A program made the translations under genes and the position numbers. From JAFGKM01 sp964403465 (GTDB taxonomy: Bacteria > Ratteibacteria > UBA8468 > B48-G9 > JAFGKM01), in contig CAYOFY010000039.1 of NCBI GenBank assembly GCA_964403465.1, positions 1 through 14,121 of the forward strand: a stretch of 14,121 nucleotides of DNA. Reading direction: 5' to 3'. This document shows, piece by piece, positions 6,786 to 14,121 of this stretch; position 1 is the first letter of the stretch; each line of letters begins with the position of its first letter. The notes beneath the pieces were generated by a model. It made no database searches. It was not told where the DNA came from and saw only the letters and a list, made by a program, of their open reading frames with translations.

Positions 6786-6808
6786 ACTATGAGCCCAGCC
6801 CAAATCAA
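6781..6808 (-). promoter_or_regulatory. Sigma70-like promoter for rbfA-argS
   Basis: On the minus strand, TTGATT (6808-6803) and a perfect TATAAT (6786-6781) are separated by 16 bases. Transcription would begin near 6774, giving a leader of about 20 nt with GGAGGG at 6766-6761 before the proposed ATT start at 6752. This is the best -10 box seen in the window. Its position argues that the TTG at 6803 is not the rbfA start, because that codon would lie upstream of the transcript. Confidence 0.55.
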
Positions 6809-6859
6809 AAAGGCCTCCATAACTTGCCTTTTGCCGGTATTGGTGGTAAATTAAAGAAA

Positions 6860-9004
6860 ATGGACAAGAAGACGCTGGACAGGTGGATAAAAGGGCTCTT
6901 CATATTCGCCGCATCCCTTTACCTGTTCTTCTGTCTCATCTCCTTCAACGCGCACGACCCCACATTCGCCTTCGCCAGAACCGGCTCACCGGTGAACACC
7001 GATATAGCAAACTTCGGCGGCAGGTTCGGAGCGTACCTTTCAGGCATCCTGTTTTATCTTATCGGAAAGACCGCCTACCTGCTGGTGATACTGCTGGTCA
7101 TGGTAGGGTACAACATCGTCTGGGGCGAGAAAACCGGCGCATGGAGAAAAACCCTGAGCACGGCGGGGCTGGTTCTGACTGTCGCCGTATTGCTTGCCGT
7201 CAGGGGACGGGGACCGTCCGGCGGCATACTCGGGCTCATGCTCGGACCTCCGCTGCAGGACTATTTCGGGGAGAGAGGAATATACATGCTGCTGCTCCTT
7301 GCCGGGCTTGCCTCCCTGGGCGCGGGATACAAGATTTTCCTGATGCCCTTCAAGGAAACAGTGGATTATTATATAGACTCGCGGAAAGAAAGAATACCCC
7401 TTCCTGAAGAAGCATCCGCAGTCTCCGAGGTGAAACAGGAAAAACAGAGGAGAAAGATCAAGCCCGCGCCTGCGGAAAGGACCGAGATACCCGCACCTGA
7501 GCCGAAGGAAGAAAAACCCGCGGTGGAACAACCCAAAGCACCGCGGCCTTCCGGCAGGATAAAGGATTACAAACTGCCGCCGCTCTCCCTCCTCAAAGTG
7601 GGGACGCCGACACAGCAGGAGACAGCAGAGGACCTGGAAAGGTACGCCCAGGTAATAGAAGAAACGCTGATAGAATTCGGAATAGAGGGGGAGGTGGTCC
7701 AGTTAAACCAGGGGCCGCGGGTAACAATGTACGAGGTCCAGCTTGCTCCAGGGATACCCATACAGAAGGTGCACAATATACAGGACAACATAGCGATGAA
7801 CTTGAAGACCACGACGATAAGGGTCGTGGCGCCCCTTCCAAACAAGTCAACGGTGGGGATAGAGGTTCCCAACAGGGACATCTCAATCGTGTACCTGCGG
7901 GATATACTTGCAAGCAAGGAATTCCAGAAGAGTTCCTCAAAACTCACGATAGCCATAGGGACAAGCATCATGGGCAAGCCGATAATCGCGGACATGAAAC
8001 TTCTTCCGCACATACTTATCGCCGGGGCCACGGGCTCAGGTAAAACTGTGTGCCTCAACTCTTTCGTAACATCCATACTTTGCAAGGCGAGCCCGGAAGA
8101 GGTCAAGTTCATAATGATTGACCCGAAGATGGTGGAATTGACCCTTTACAACGACCTGCCACATCTTCTCTGCCCCGTGGTGGTGGAAACAAGGAAAGCC
8201 GTCAACACGCTCAAATGGCTCATAGCGGAGATGGGAAGAAGGTACAAGCTCTTTTCCGACGCCAGGGTGAGAAACATAGATGGTTTCAACTCGGCAAAAA
8301 GGGAGGAGCATCTCCCCTACATCGTCGTGGTTATAGACGAACTCGCTGACCTGATGATGATAGCCCGCAACGAGATAGAAAACAGCATCATACGGCTTGC
8401 CCAGCTTTCAAGGGCTGCAGGGCTGCACCTCATACTTGCGACACAGAGACCATCGGTAAACGTCATAACCGGTGTCATAAAGGCAAACCTCCCGTGCAGG
8501 ATATCCTTCCAGGTGACATCAAAGTTTGACTCGCGCACGATCCTTGACAGGATAGGGGCTGAAAAACTTCTCGGCAGGGGCGACCTGCTTTTCATTCCGC
8601 CGGGGAGTTCCTCCCTGGTAAGGATTCAGGGCTGTTTCATCGCCGACGACGAGATAGAAACCGTATGCAAATTCATCAAGGCACAGAAGTCCCCGGATTA
8701 CGAGATGGCGATAACCGAGGGCAAGCAGCCCGCGGAAAAAGAGGCGGACATGGCGGGAATAGGGCTCTTCGGAGAAGATACCGACGAGGAAACCCTGTAC
8801 CAGGAGGCCAAAAGCATCGTCGTCACGACAAAGATAGCGTCAATTTCAATGCTGCAGCGCCGGCTCAAGATCGGATTCAACAAGGCGGCGCGGTTCATTG
8901 AGAAAATGGAGGAGGAAGGTTTGGTAGGCCCTTACAGGGAGGGTAAACCCAGACGGGTCATAACCCGGGGGGAGGGCGAAAATGGAGAATATGCCGATAA
9001 GTGA
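6860..9004 (+). CDS. ftsK: DNA translocase FtsK/SpoIIIE
   Basis: A 714-residue membrane-anchored DNA pump that clears and aligns chromosome termini at the division septum. The N-terminal ~165 residues contain four membrane helices (about 12-29, 58-88, 99-115, 140-163). A Pro/Glu/Lys-rich linker follows (165-240), then the alpha domain, and the RecA-like motor with Walker A GATGSGKT (389-396), Walker B YIVVVIDELADLMM (487-500) and the downstream LATQRPSVNVITGVIKANLP (526-545). The C-terminal gamma winged helix (645-700: TKIASISMLQRRLKIGFNKA) reads polar DNA motifs and contacts XerD. The linker is short, as in SpoIIIE-type proteins rather than E. coli FtsK. I start at ATG 6860, which puts a charged MDKK segment before the first helix; TTG 6824 would add 12 residues. 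No convincing Shine-Dalgarno precedes either. The gene overlaps the next one by 23 bases. Confidence 0.96.
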   Translation: MDKKTLDRWIKGLFIFAASLYLFFCLISFNAHDPTFAFARTGSPVNTDIANFGGRFGAYLSGILFYLIGKTAYLLVILLVMVGYNIVWGEKTGAWRKTLSTAGLVLTVAVLLAVRGRGPSGGILGLMLGPPLQDYFGERGIYMLLLLAGLASLGAGYKIFLMPFKETVDYYIDSRKERIPLPEEASAVSEVKQEKQRRKIKPAPAERTEIPAPEPKEEKPAVEQPKAPRPSGRIKDYKLPPLSLLKVGTPTQQETAEDLERYAQVIEETLIEFGIEGEVVQLNQGPRVTMYEVQLAPGIPIQKVHNIQDNIAMNLKTTTIRVVAPLPNKSTVGIEVPNRDISIVYLRDILASKEFQKSSSKLTIAIGTSIMGKPIIADMKLLPHILIAGATGSGKTVCLNSFVTSILCKASPEEVKFIMIDPKMVELTLYNDLPHLLCPVVVETRKAVNTLKWLIAEMGRRYKLFSDARVRNIDGFNSAKREEHLPYIVVVIDELADLMMIARNEIENSIIRLAQLSRAAGLHLILATQRPSVNVITGVIKANLPCRISFQVTSKFDSRTILDRIGAEKLLGRGDLLFIPPGSSSLVRIQGCFIADDEIETVCKFIKAQKSPDYEMAITEGKQPAEKEADMAGIGLFGEDTDEETLYQEAKSIVVTTKIASISMLQRRLKIGFNKAARFIEKMEEEGLVGPYREGKPRRVITRGEGENGEYADK

Positions 9005-9401
9005 GGTATTGAAGGAAAAGAGAGAGAAAGAAGGCATCTCCACGGAAAAGATATTCAACGAGATACACATACCCTCAAAATTCATACGCATGATGGAAAA
9101 CGGAGAGTGGGAAAATTTCCCAAGCAAACTCCACATGAAGGGATTCCTGAGGATATACGCGGATTACCTGAAGATACCGAAAGCACTGGTGGAGGAAGGG
9201 CTGAAGGATATATTGAATGCGCCTGTCAGTGACTACTGTTCAAAGGATGCCATCCCTGTCAAGGAAGAAAAGGAAAAAAACTCTGAGAGAAAATGCGAGA
9301 GGATGCTCAAGGTTGAAAAATCCATCTATTTCCTCCTGTTGCTTGCCGCTCTCCTGGTCATACTGTACCTTCTCATAATCTTCCTTCTTCCCGAATTATG
9401 A
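8982..9401 (+). CDS. Short RodZ-type HTH membrane protein
   Basis: A 139-residue protein with an N-terminal RodZ-like helix-turn-helix domain (about 6-75: ISEVLKEKREKEGIS, FIRMMENGEWENFPS, GFLRIYADYLKIP), a Lys/Glu-rich linker (93-112) and one membrane helix (114-136) that ends the protein. In RodZ the cytoplasmic HTH binds MreB and helps rod-shape maintenance, and a periplasmic domain follows the helix. That periplasmic part is absent here: 139 residues against ~250-340 in typical RodZ. The context supports a RodZ/YmfM identity, since ftsK-rodZ-rimO order is common in bacteria. The ATG at 8982 has GGAGGG five bases upstream, inside the end of ftsK. The gene ends in an ATGA overlap with rimO, so the three genes are coupled. 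MreB binding here is inferred. Confidence 0.83.
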   Translation: MENMPISEVLKEKREKEGISTEKIFNEIHIPSKFIRMMENGEWENFPSKLHMKGFLRIYADYLKIPKALVEEGLKDILNAPVSDYCSKDAIPVKEEKEKNSERKCERMLKVEKSIYFLLLLAALLVILYLLIIFLLPEL

Positions 9402-10681
9402 AAAAAATCTTCCTCGTAAGTCTGGGATGTCCCAAGAACCTTGTTGATTCGGAAACCCTGCTGGCGCTGCTCGGTGAAAAATCCTGCGCGCTCACCGATG
9501 CCGTGGAAGAAGCCGACTTTCTGATAGTGAACACCTGCGGGTTTCTGCGGGATGCAGTCCTGGAGTCAAAAGAGACGATAAGAAACCTCGCGCGGCAGAA
9601 GAGAAGAGGACAGAAGATAATCGTTTGCGGATGCCTTGTCCAGCGCTACGGGAAAAAGGTGCTGGATATCAGCGGGGTTGACGCCATCGCTGGCGTCGGA
9701 ACCCCGGAAAGCGTGGTCTCTGCCGTGGAGACCGGAAGAACGGAATATCCCCTGCCCGGCCGTCGTTCAGTCGGCAGGAACTATCCCCGTCTTGTCTCCA
9801 CCTATCCCTACGCCTACATAAAAATATCCGAAGGCTGTGAGAACTTCTGCAGTTACTGCCTCATTCCGGAAATACGGGGACCCCTGGCAAGCCGGCGTAT
9901 GCAGGACATATGCGAGGAAGCACGCTGCCTGGAGAAGATGGGCATCCGGGAACTCATCCTTGTGGCGCAGGACACCGCAGGTTACGGCAAAGACCTCAGG
10001 GACGGGACAACGCTTGACCGTCTGCTCAAGAGACTCGCAGGGCTGAATTTCCACTGGCTTCGGCTCATGTACCTGCACCCTGCCCACCTGACGGAAAAAC
10101 TGCTTGAGAGAATCGCCGCGGAACCGAAGATATGCAGGTACCTTGACATCCCCCTGCAGCACGTGCATCCGGATATACTGAAGAAGATGAACCGCCCGGT
10201 GCTGGACTACGGCAGGATTGTTGACAGGATAAGAGCCGCTGTCCCGGGCATAAGACTGCGAACCACGTTTATGGTCGGTTTCCCCGGGGAAACAGATATG
10301 CATTTCAGGATAATGGAGGATTTTGTCAGAGAGAAGGAGTTTGACCGTTTAGGTGTTTTCAGATACTCGCGTGAGGAGGGGACACCCGCATACAGCATGC
10401 CCGGACAGGTGCCTGAAAAGGCGAAGATGGAACGCGAACGGATGCTCATGGAACTCCAGAGGAAAATCTCCCGGAGGAAACTGAAAAAACTCAGGGGGAC
10501 TGAAATGGAAATACTAGTGGAGGGGAGGAAAGGAAAATATTTCACGGGCAGGACCGAGTTTGATGCACCCGACATAGACGGCATCGTGTACGTGAAAACG
10601 ACGAAACGGTTGAAAACAGGGGATTTCCGCAGGGTCAAAATCACGTCTTCCGACGACTACGACCTCTTCGCGGAAATTTGA
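9398..10681 (+). CDS. rimO: Ribosomal protein S12 methylthiotransferase
   Basis: A 427-residue radical-SAM enzyme that adds a methylthio group to the conserved aspartate of ribosomal protein S12. The N-terminal domain begins KIFLVSLGCPKNLVDSETLL and supplies the second [4Fe-4S] cluster through C11, C47 (VNTCGF) and C79 (VCGCLVQRY). The radical-SAM cluster motif is C147-x3-C151-x2-C154 within ISEGCENFCSYCLIPEIRG. Residues ~365-427 form the TRAM domain, with DAPDIDGIVYV typical of RimO rather than MiaB. YLDIPLQHVHPDILKKMNRP is also diagnostic of the family. The ATG at 9398 overlaps the stop of the RodZ-like gene (ATGA), indicating translational coupling. Nine bases separate its stop from the end of the convergent transporter gene. 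Confidence 0.97.
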   Translation: MKKIFLVSLGCPKNLVDSETLLALLGEKSCALTDAVEEADFLIVNTCGFLRDAVLESKETIRNLARQKRRGQKIIVCGCLVQRYGKKVLDISGVDAIAGVGTPESVVSAVETGRTEYPLPGRRSVGRNYPRLVSTYPYAYIKISEGCENFCSYCLIPEIRGPLASRRMQDICEEARCLEKMGIRELILVAQDTAGYGKDLRDGTTLDRLLKRLAGLNFHWLRLMYLHPAHLTEKLLERIAAEPKICRYLDIPLQHVHPDILKKMNRPVLDYGRIVDRIRAAVPGIRLRTTFMVGFPGETDMHFRIMEDFVREKEFDRLGVFRYSREEGTPAYSMPGQVPEKAKMERERMLMELQRKISRRKLKKLRGTEMEILVEGRKGKYFTGRTEFDAPDIDGIVYVKTTKRLKTGDFRRVKITSSDDYDLFAEI

Positions 10682-10690
10682 AAGGCCAGG

Positions 10691-11653
10691 TTATTTCAGA
10701 AACAGAGATAACCAGGCGGGAATGGTCAACAGCGAGAAAAGGTGAGTGGTAAGCACGCATGAAGCCGCAAATTCCGTATCTGAATCGTACACTTCGCTAA
10801 GCACAACGCTGGCTATTGCGGAAGGCATGATTGCCACAACGAGAAGCACAAGCCGCGTCTCAAGAGGAAAAGGCAGAAGAAGCAGAATCGCGGCGGCAAC
10901 TGCCGGAATGACAAGGAGTCGCAGGGCCACCACATACCCCTGAGTCGGAGTGAAGAGGTGGTGCGGCTTCAGTTCCGCCATCCTGCTGCCCGCGATAAAC
11001 ATCGCCAGCGGGATTGTTCCCTTGCCGAAAATATCAAGTACCGAAAAAAACGAGCCGCCCAGGTCTTTCAAAAAAGGGTTGACTGCAAAACCCGTACTGT
11101 TCCAGGCAAAATCGCGGAATATCATCACCGCCACGGACGTTAAAATGGCAATCATGGGCACGCTGAGCAGTTGTTTCAGGTTTTCTTTTCGAAACCGGTT
11201 GCCCGTCAGTCCGAATATGCCAAGCGTCCAGACGCAGAGTTCCGAACCCAGGGATGAAAAAATAAGTGCCGCCACACCGGGATTGCCCCATAACATCAGG
11301 ACAATCGGCAGGGGCAGGAAAGAATAATTGTTTATCGTACACTGGAAGAAAAACTGGTTCTTTTCTCTTTCGCCGGAAAATCTTATGAACCGGTAAAAAA
11401 CAAGGCCGAGGATATACCCTGTGGACATTATCACGACAGTACCTGCGGGGAGAACCCAGTTTTCCGCCAGTTCCCTGATGGTAAAACTGCTTACAAGCGT
11501 TGTGAATATGAGCGCCGGATAGAAGAAGTTGGTCACCGCCCTGGACATCTTGCCCGCGACATCCTTGTCAATCATATTAAGTCTGCGCGCAAGCATCCCC
11601 AGCCCCATCATGCAGAAAATCGCCAGTATCCTTATGAAAAGTTTTATGAACAC
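10691..11653 (-). CDS. AEC (auxin efflux carrier) family transporter
   Basis: A 320-residue inner-membrane protein of the AEC family, the bile acid/arsenite/riboflavin-transporter-superfamily carriers that include bacterial malate and malonate transporters. It has about ten membrane helices in two five-helix halves. Family-typical stretches are GMLARRLNMID (19-29), TNFFYPALIFTTL (41-53), NNYSFLPLPIVLMLWG (108-123) around the first crossover, and MPSAIASVVLSEVYDSD (276-292) around the second, followed by the final helix ending LSLFLK. The start is GTG at 11653, two bases after the stop of the upstream GH78 gene; GGAGGG lies 12 bases before it, inside that gene's end. The pair is clearly one transcription unit. 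The substrate is unknown; association with a rhamnosidase suggests transport of a breakdown product, but that is inference. Confidence 0.9.
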   Translation of the reverse strand: MFIKLFIRILAIFCMMGLGMLARRLNMIDKDVAGKMSRAVTNFFYPALIFTTLVSSFTIRELAENWVLPAGTVVIMSTGYILGLVFYRFIRFSGEREKNQFFFQCTINNYSFLPLPIVLMLWGNPGVAALIFSSLGSELCVWTLGIFGLTGNRFRKENLKQLLSVPMIAILTSVAVMIFRDFAWNSTGFAVNPFLKDLGGSFFSVLDIFGKGTIPLAMFIAGSRMAELKPHHLFTPTQGYVVALRLLVIPAVAAAILLLLPFPLETRLVLLVVAIMPSAIASVVLSEVYDSDTEFAASCVLTTHLFSLLTIPAWLSLFLK

Positions 11654-11655
11654 GA

Positions 11656-13962
11656 CTATTTTATTCCCTCCAGAACCTGTTTACCCGACTTGAGAGGATA
11701 TTTCTTTTTACCGTAGACAAAAATACCGTCAAGCCCTTTCGGCAGTGTCACTTCCGCTGATATTTCGCCGGAGGACACTTTCTCAATTTTCACTTTTATC
11801 ATACCTGCGGGATGGGGCATACTGCCTTCAATCCTCTCGAGCGGTCCCAGATGCGGCTCAATCCTGACCGACCTGAAACCCGGCCTTGCAGGCGAAATTC
11901 CGCATACAATTGCAAGCAGGTTCACGTTCGGGTGTGCGCTCCATGCATGACAGTCCGAACGGCTCGGTTCCGGCTTCTCGGAACAGGTTGTCAGTCCCAT
12001 CTTCAGCATCTTCCTCCACGTATCAAGAAGAGAAATATAAGAGTCGCCCATGCCTGCCTTTTTTACCGCCCGGTGCAGGTAGAACTGGAAGTAGGAGGTG
12101 CACCGGACAAGGGAACGGCCCTCCAGCACTTTTTTCATGACAGGTTTCCATCTTCTGCGCGGCAGGGTTTCATTAAGAATTGCCAGGACATTTGCATGCT
12201 GGCTGAAGTGTTTCCCGGACGGCGTATCGGAAAGCAATCGCTTCCTGCCATCCCAGCATTGTTTCAGAACGGCTTTTTTTATCCCTTCTGCAAGTTTTTT
12301 ATACCGCACCGCATAATAGGAATTGCCTGCCTCTTTTTCCATCTCAGAAGCGTCAAGCAGCGAGTCTATGAACTGCAGGGATACAACCGAGGAATTCCCT
12401 TCCTTCGCTCCGGGAGGCACCCCTCCGTCGTAGGACCAGTCAACAAAATTCCACCAGACCAGGGGACCCAGGAGCCCTGTCCTCGCATCAAGTCGTTCCT
12501 CAAACCAGCCGAGAACGCGCCTCGTGGCCGGCAGGAATTCCCTGACGAAGGCAGGGTCGTCCCTGAACCACCGGTAGTCGCTCAGCATGTTTATCCACAG
12601 GAGTGAATACGGCGGTATCACCTGCATGTAGAAAGAGGGGTACTGGCTTATCGTGAGCCCGTCGGGCAGAAGCGAATCGCCGAACTGCCGTATTGCCTTG
12701 CGCATCAGCCTGTCATCGCCGCTGACATAAAGGGAGATGAGCGCCTGGATGCGCGTATCTCCGACATACTGCAGCTGCTCGTAGTACGGACAGTCAAGGT
12801 ATGTTTCGTGTGCGCAGAGCCTGGCCGTGCGCCACCCGATATTCCATATATCCTTCAATTCCGGGTCGTCGCTTTCAAAAGTTGCCTTCTCCTTGAAGGG
12901 ATACACGGTATATGAAGAAGAAAATCTTTTTATCCTCAGGGGCTCTGCGCCGGTAACAATCCTCATCCGGACATAACGGAATGTCCGCCACCAGAGCGGA
13001 CCGAAAATCCTGTTCTCACCGCCGTCAGGCAGGAAATAATCGCTCAACCCGCTGATTTCCTTTCCCTCCACCTCTCCCCTGTTTCCCTTGTCCCCTGCCC
13101 TGCGAAGGGATTCCGCGTAACAGAGTACTATGGATGAACCCTTCCCGCCGCCTACCTCAATCTCAGGGTATGCGGTGGTAAGAACCGACTGGTCAAGGAT
13201 TACGGAAATCTCGCTGCCGTCCGGGATTGACAGTTCGGCTTTTCCGGAAAGGAATCCATCCGGTACCTCCACGCCTTCGGCCTTCGCCACCCTTTTGAAA
13301 AACTGCGGTTTTTCCTCCATCATGGGTATGGGCCTCGGAACCAGGTAGGAGACGCTCCCCCAGCTGTGTTCAGCGCGGGGCAGCGCCCTGGGCAAAGCAT
13401 CCCTGACCCCTGACCAGCCGCTGTCGTCAAAACCCTCCCTTTCCCATCCCCACGGATAGAGACTGCCGTCAATCCGTTCTCCCGGACCCACGGCAAGATG
13501 GGCGGTGTCACCCCCTGCAAGATACGGCAGATAAGCTCTGCTGTAAAAGGATTTCCAGCCGCTTTCCGAACGCGTATCGGCTGCACGCTCCTTTTCGGAA
13601 TTGCCCTGTACCACGAACCGGGTCTGGGAAGTTATCTGCGCAAGCGGTCTCAGAATGCCGAAATTCCATACGACAGCCGCAAGAATGTTATCTCCGACGC
13701 GAAGGAAATGTGCAATGTCAACCGTCTCAAAAAACCACCTGTTCATGTCTCCCCGGCACGGGCCCCGGCATACCGATTGCCCGTTGACAAAAAAACGGTA
13801 GCGGTTGTCCGCCGATATATGAAGGACAAAGGATTTCGGGACTCTCTCAAAGTGCAGTTTCCTGCGGAAATGGAAAACGCCGAAATCGCAAACCGGTCCG
13901 TCGGGATTGAAGACCCAGGCGGCTGTCCACGGCTTCTCAAGTATCTTCCGGTTTATCCTCAT
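11656..13962 (-). CDS. Alpha-L-rhamnosidase-like glycoside hydrolase (GH78)
   Basis: A 768-residue enzyme of the GH78 type, which releases terminal alpha-L-rhamnose from glycosides or polysaccharides by inversion. The N-terminal beta-rich region (~15-120) contains LHISADNRYRFFVNGQSVCRG, a carbohydrate-binding jelly-roll typical of these enzymes. A second beta region covers ~220-360. The (alpha/alpha)6 barrel covers ~365-690 with DCPYYEQLQYVGD (390-402), giving the conserved acidic trio D390, E395 and D402. E662 in LTTCSE, followed by SDCHAWSAHP, fits the catalytic base region. A C-terminal beta domain (~693-768, SVRIEPHLGPL...) completes the fold. No signal peptide is evident, so it is likely cytoplasmic. 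I start at ATG 13962, which has GGGGGA about 8 bases upstream; GTG 14001 would add 13 residues encoded inside the palindromic element. The AEC transporter follows two bases later. The exact sugar specificity is unproven. Confidence 0.88.
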   Translation of the reverse strand: MRINRKILEKPWTAAWVFNPDGPVCDFGVFHFRRKLHFERVPKSFVLHISADNRYRFFVNGQSVCRGPCRGDMNRWFFETVDIAHFLRVGDNILAAVVWNFGILRPLAQITSQTRFVVQGNSEKERAADTRSESGWKSFYSRAYLPYLAGGDTAHLAVGPGERIDGSLYPWGWEREGFDDSGWSGVRDALPRALPRAEHSWGSVSYLVPRPIPMMEEKPQFFKRVAKAEGVEVPDGFLSGKAELSIPDGSEISVILDQSVLTTAYPEIEVGGGKGSSIVLCYAESLRRAGDKGNRGEVEGKEISGLSDYFLPDGGENRIFGPLWWRTFRYVRMRIVTGAEPLRIKRFSSSYTVYPFKEKATFESDDPELKDIWNIGWRTARLCAHETYLDCPYYEQLQYVGDTRIQALISLYVSGDDRLMRKAIRQFGDSLLPDGLTISQYPSFYMQVIPPYSLLWINMLSDYRWFRDDPAFVREFLPATRRVLGWFEERLDARTGLLGPLVWWNFVDWSYDGGVPPGAKEGNSSVVSLQFIDSLLDASEMEKEAGNSYYAVRYKKLAEGIKKAVLKQCWDGRKRLLSDTPSGKHFSQHANVLAILNETLPRRRWKPVMKKVLEGRSLVRCTSYFQFYLHRAVKKAGMGDSYISLLDTWRKMLKMGLTTCSEKPEPSRSDCHAWSAHPNVNLLAIVCGISPARPGFRSVRIEPHLGPLERIEGSMPHPAGMIKVKIEKVSSGEISAEVTLPKGLDGIFVYGKKKYPLKSGKQVLEGIK

Positions 13963-13975
13963 TAAAGATTCCCCC

Positions 13976-14119
13976 TTGCGAGATTGCCGCGAAACTTTCA
14001 CCCCCTCCTTTTATCCTCCCCTCCGCCTTCGCCAGGCCTACGGCGGACAGGCCTCGAGGGGGAGGCGGGTACTCAGCCGAAGCTGGGTACGGTGGGGGGG
14101 CAGTATTTCGCGCTCGCAA
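13976..14119. repeat. Large imperfect palindromic (MITE/REP-like) element
   Basis: This non-coding region upstream of the GH78 gene has overall dyad symmetry across 144 bases. The outer arms are TTGCGAG (13976-13982) with CTCGCAA (14113-14119), then GCGAAA (13989-13994) with TTTCGC (14106-14111). Inside, CCTCCCC (14015-14021) pairs with GGGGAGG (14059-14065), and AGGCCT (14034-14039) with AGGCCT (14049-14054), around the loop ACGGCGGAC. The composition is unlike coding DNA. From memory, the ends resemble dispersed hairpin repeats (GCGAGATTGCC...CTCGCAATG) seen in several bacterial genomes; this is unverified. The right arm ends 2 bases from the window edge, so the element may extend further. 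No transposase is visible and no clear GH78 promoter is seen inside it. Confidence 0.55.
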
Positions 14120-14121
14120 TG

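Noticed and set aside
9767..10303. A 178-codon open frame on the minus strand inside rimO.
   Set aside because: It is the complement of the radical-SAM coding region and has no family resemblance.
10689..10713. Hairpin GGTTAT...ATAACC as a terminator for rimO.
   Set aside because: It has a six-base stem with a 13-base loop and no following T-run, and it lies inside the end of the AEC gene. It is probably chance.
11812..12606. A 264-codon open frame on the plus strand, antisense to the GH78 gene.
   Set aside because: It shows no recognisable domain and has composition typical of an antisense reading of a long gene. The GH78 catalytic motifs on the other strand are unambiguous.
13963..14001. 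An extended GTG start for the GH78 gene.
   Set aside because: The extra 13 residues are encoded in the palindromic element, and the GGAGGGG lies too close to the GTG. ATG 13962 has a well-spaced site.
1..14121. CRISPR array, tRNA or rRNA genes, insertion sequences or a prophage.
   Set aside because: I saw no regularly spaced direct repeats, no tRNA-like cloverleaf, no rRNA signature and no transposase or integrase motifs.

Overview
The window is a dense bacterial chromosome segment of roughly 53-54% GC (estimated by eye). ATA, AGA/AGG and GGA codons are common, gaps between genes are a few bases or absent, and ATGA stop-start overlaps recur. Eleven genes are well supported. Housekeeping genes (argS, rbfA, ftsK, rimO) sit beside glycan-degrading enzymes and ceramidase-like and RNase HII-like proteins. 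This suggests an uncultured or poorly characterised carbohydrate-degrading bacterium, perhaps near the PVC/Omnitrophota/Planctomycetota part of the tree. That placement is a weak impression from gene content, not a demonstrated assignment.

Layout: (1) Positions 1-130 hold the possible tail of an upstream gene and a good sigma70-like promoter. (2) A plus-strand run from 131 to 4789 encodes an iron-sulfur-type flavoprotein, a hexosaminidase D-like GH20 enzyme, a neutral-ceramidase-like protein, a half-size TauE/SafE membrane protein and a divergent RNase HII-like protein. Several of these are translationally coupled. (3) A minus-strand pair, rbfA then argS (6752 down to 4790), converges on that run with no spare base between the two stop codons. 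(4) A divergent promoter region at 6753-6859 separates rbfA-argS from the plus-strand group ftsK, a short RodZ-type HTH-membrane gene, and rimO (6860-10681). This order matches the ftsK-rodZ(ymfM)-rimO order known in many bacteria. (5) A minus-strand pair, a GH78 alpha-L-rhamnosidase-like enzyme followed by an AEC-family transporter (13962 down to 10691), converges on rimO. (6) The right end holds a large imperfect palindromic repeat at 13976-14119.

How the genes fit together: both glycosidases lack signal peptides and probably act on imported oligosaccharides or glycosides in the cytoplasm, removing HexNAc and rhamnose respectively. The AEC carrier may move a resulting acid or other small product. 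The ftsK/rodZ-like/rimO and rbfA/argS blocks serve chromosome segregation, cell shape, and ribosome maturation or translation.

The points most worth a second look are: the RNase HII-like protein that seems to have lost a catalytic aspartate; the ceramidase-like protein with His where the nucleophile Ser should be; the apparent AUU start of rbfA, supported by a promoter that excludes the upstream alternative; the minimal RodZ; and the palindromic element at the right edge. I see no CRISPR array, tRNA, rRNA, transposase or prophage gene.
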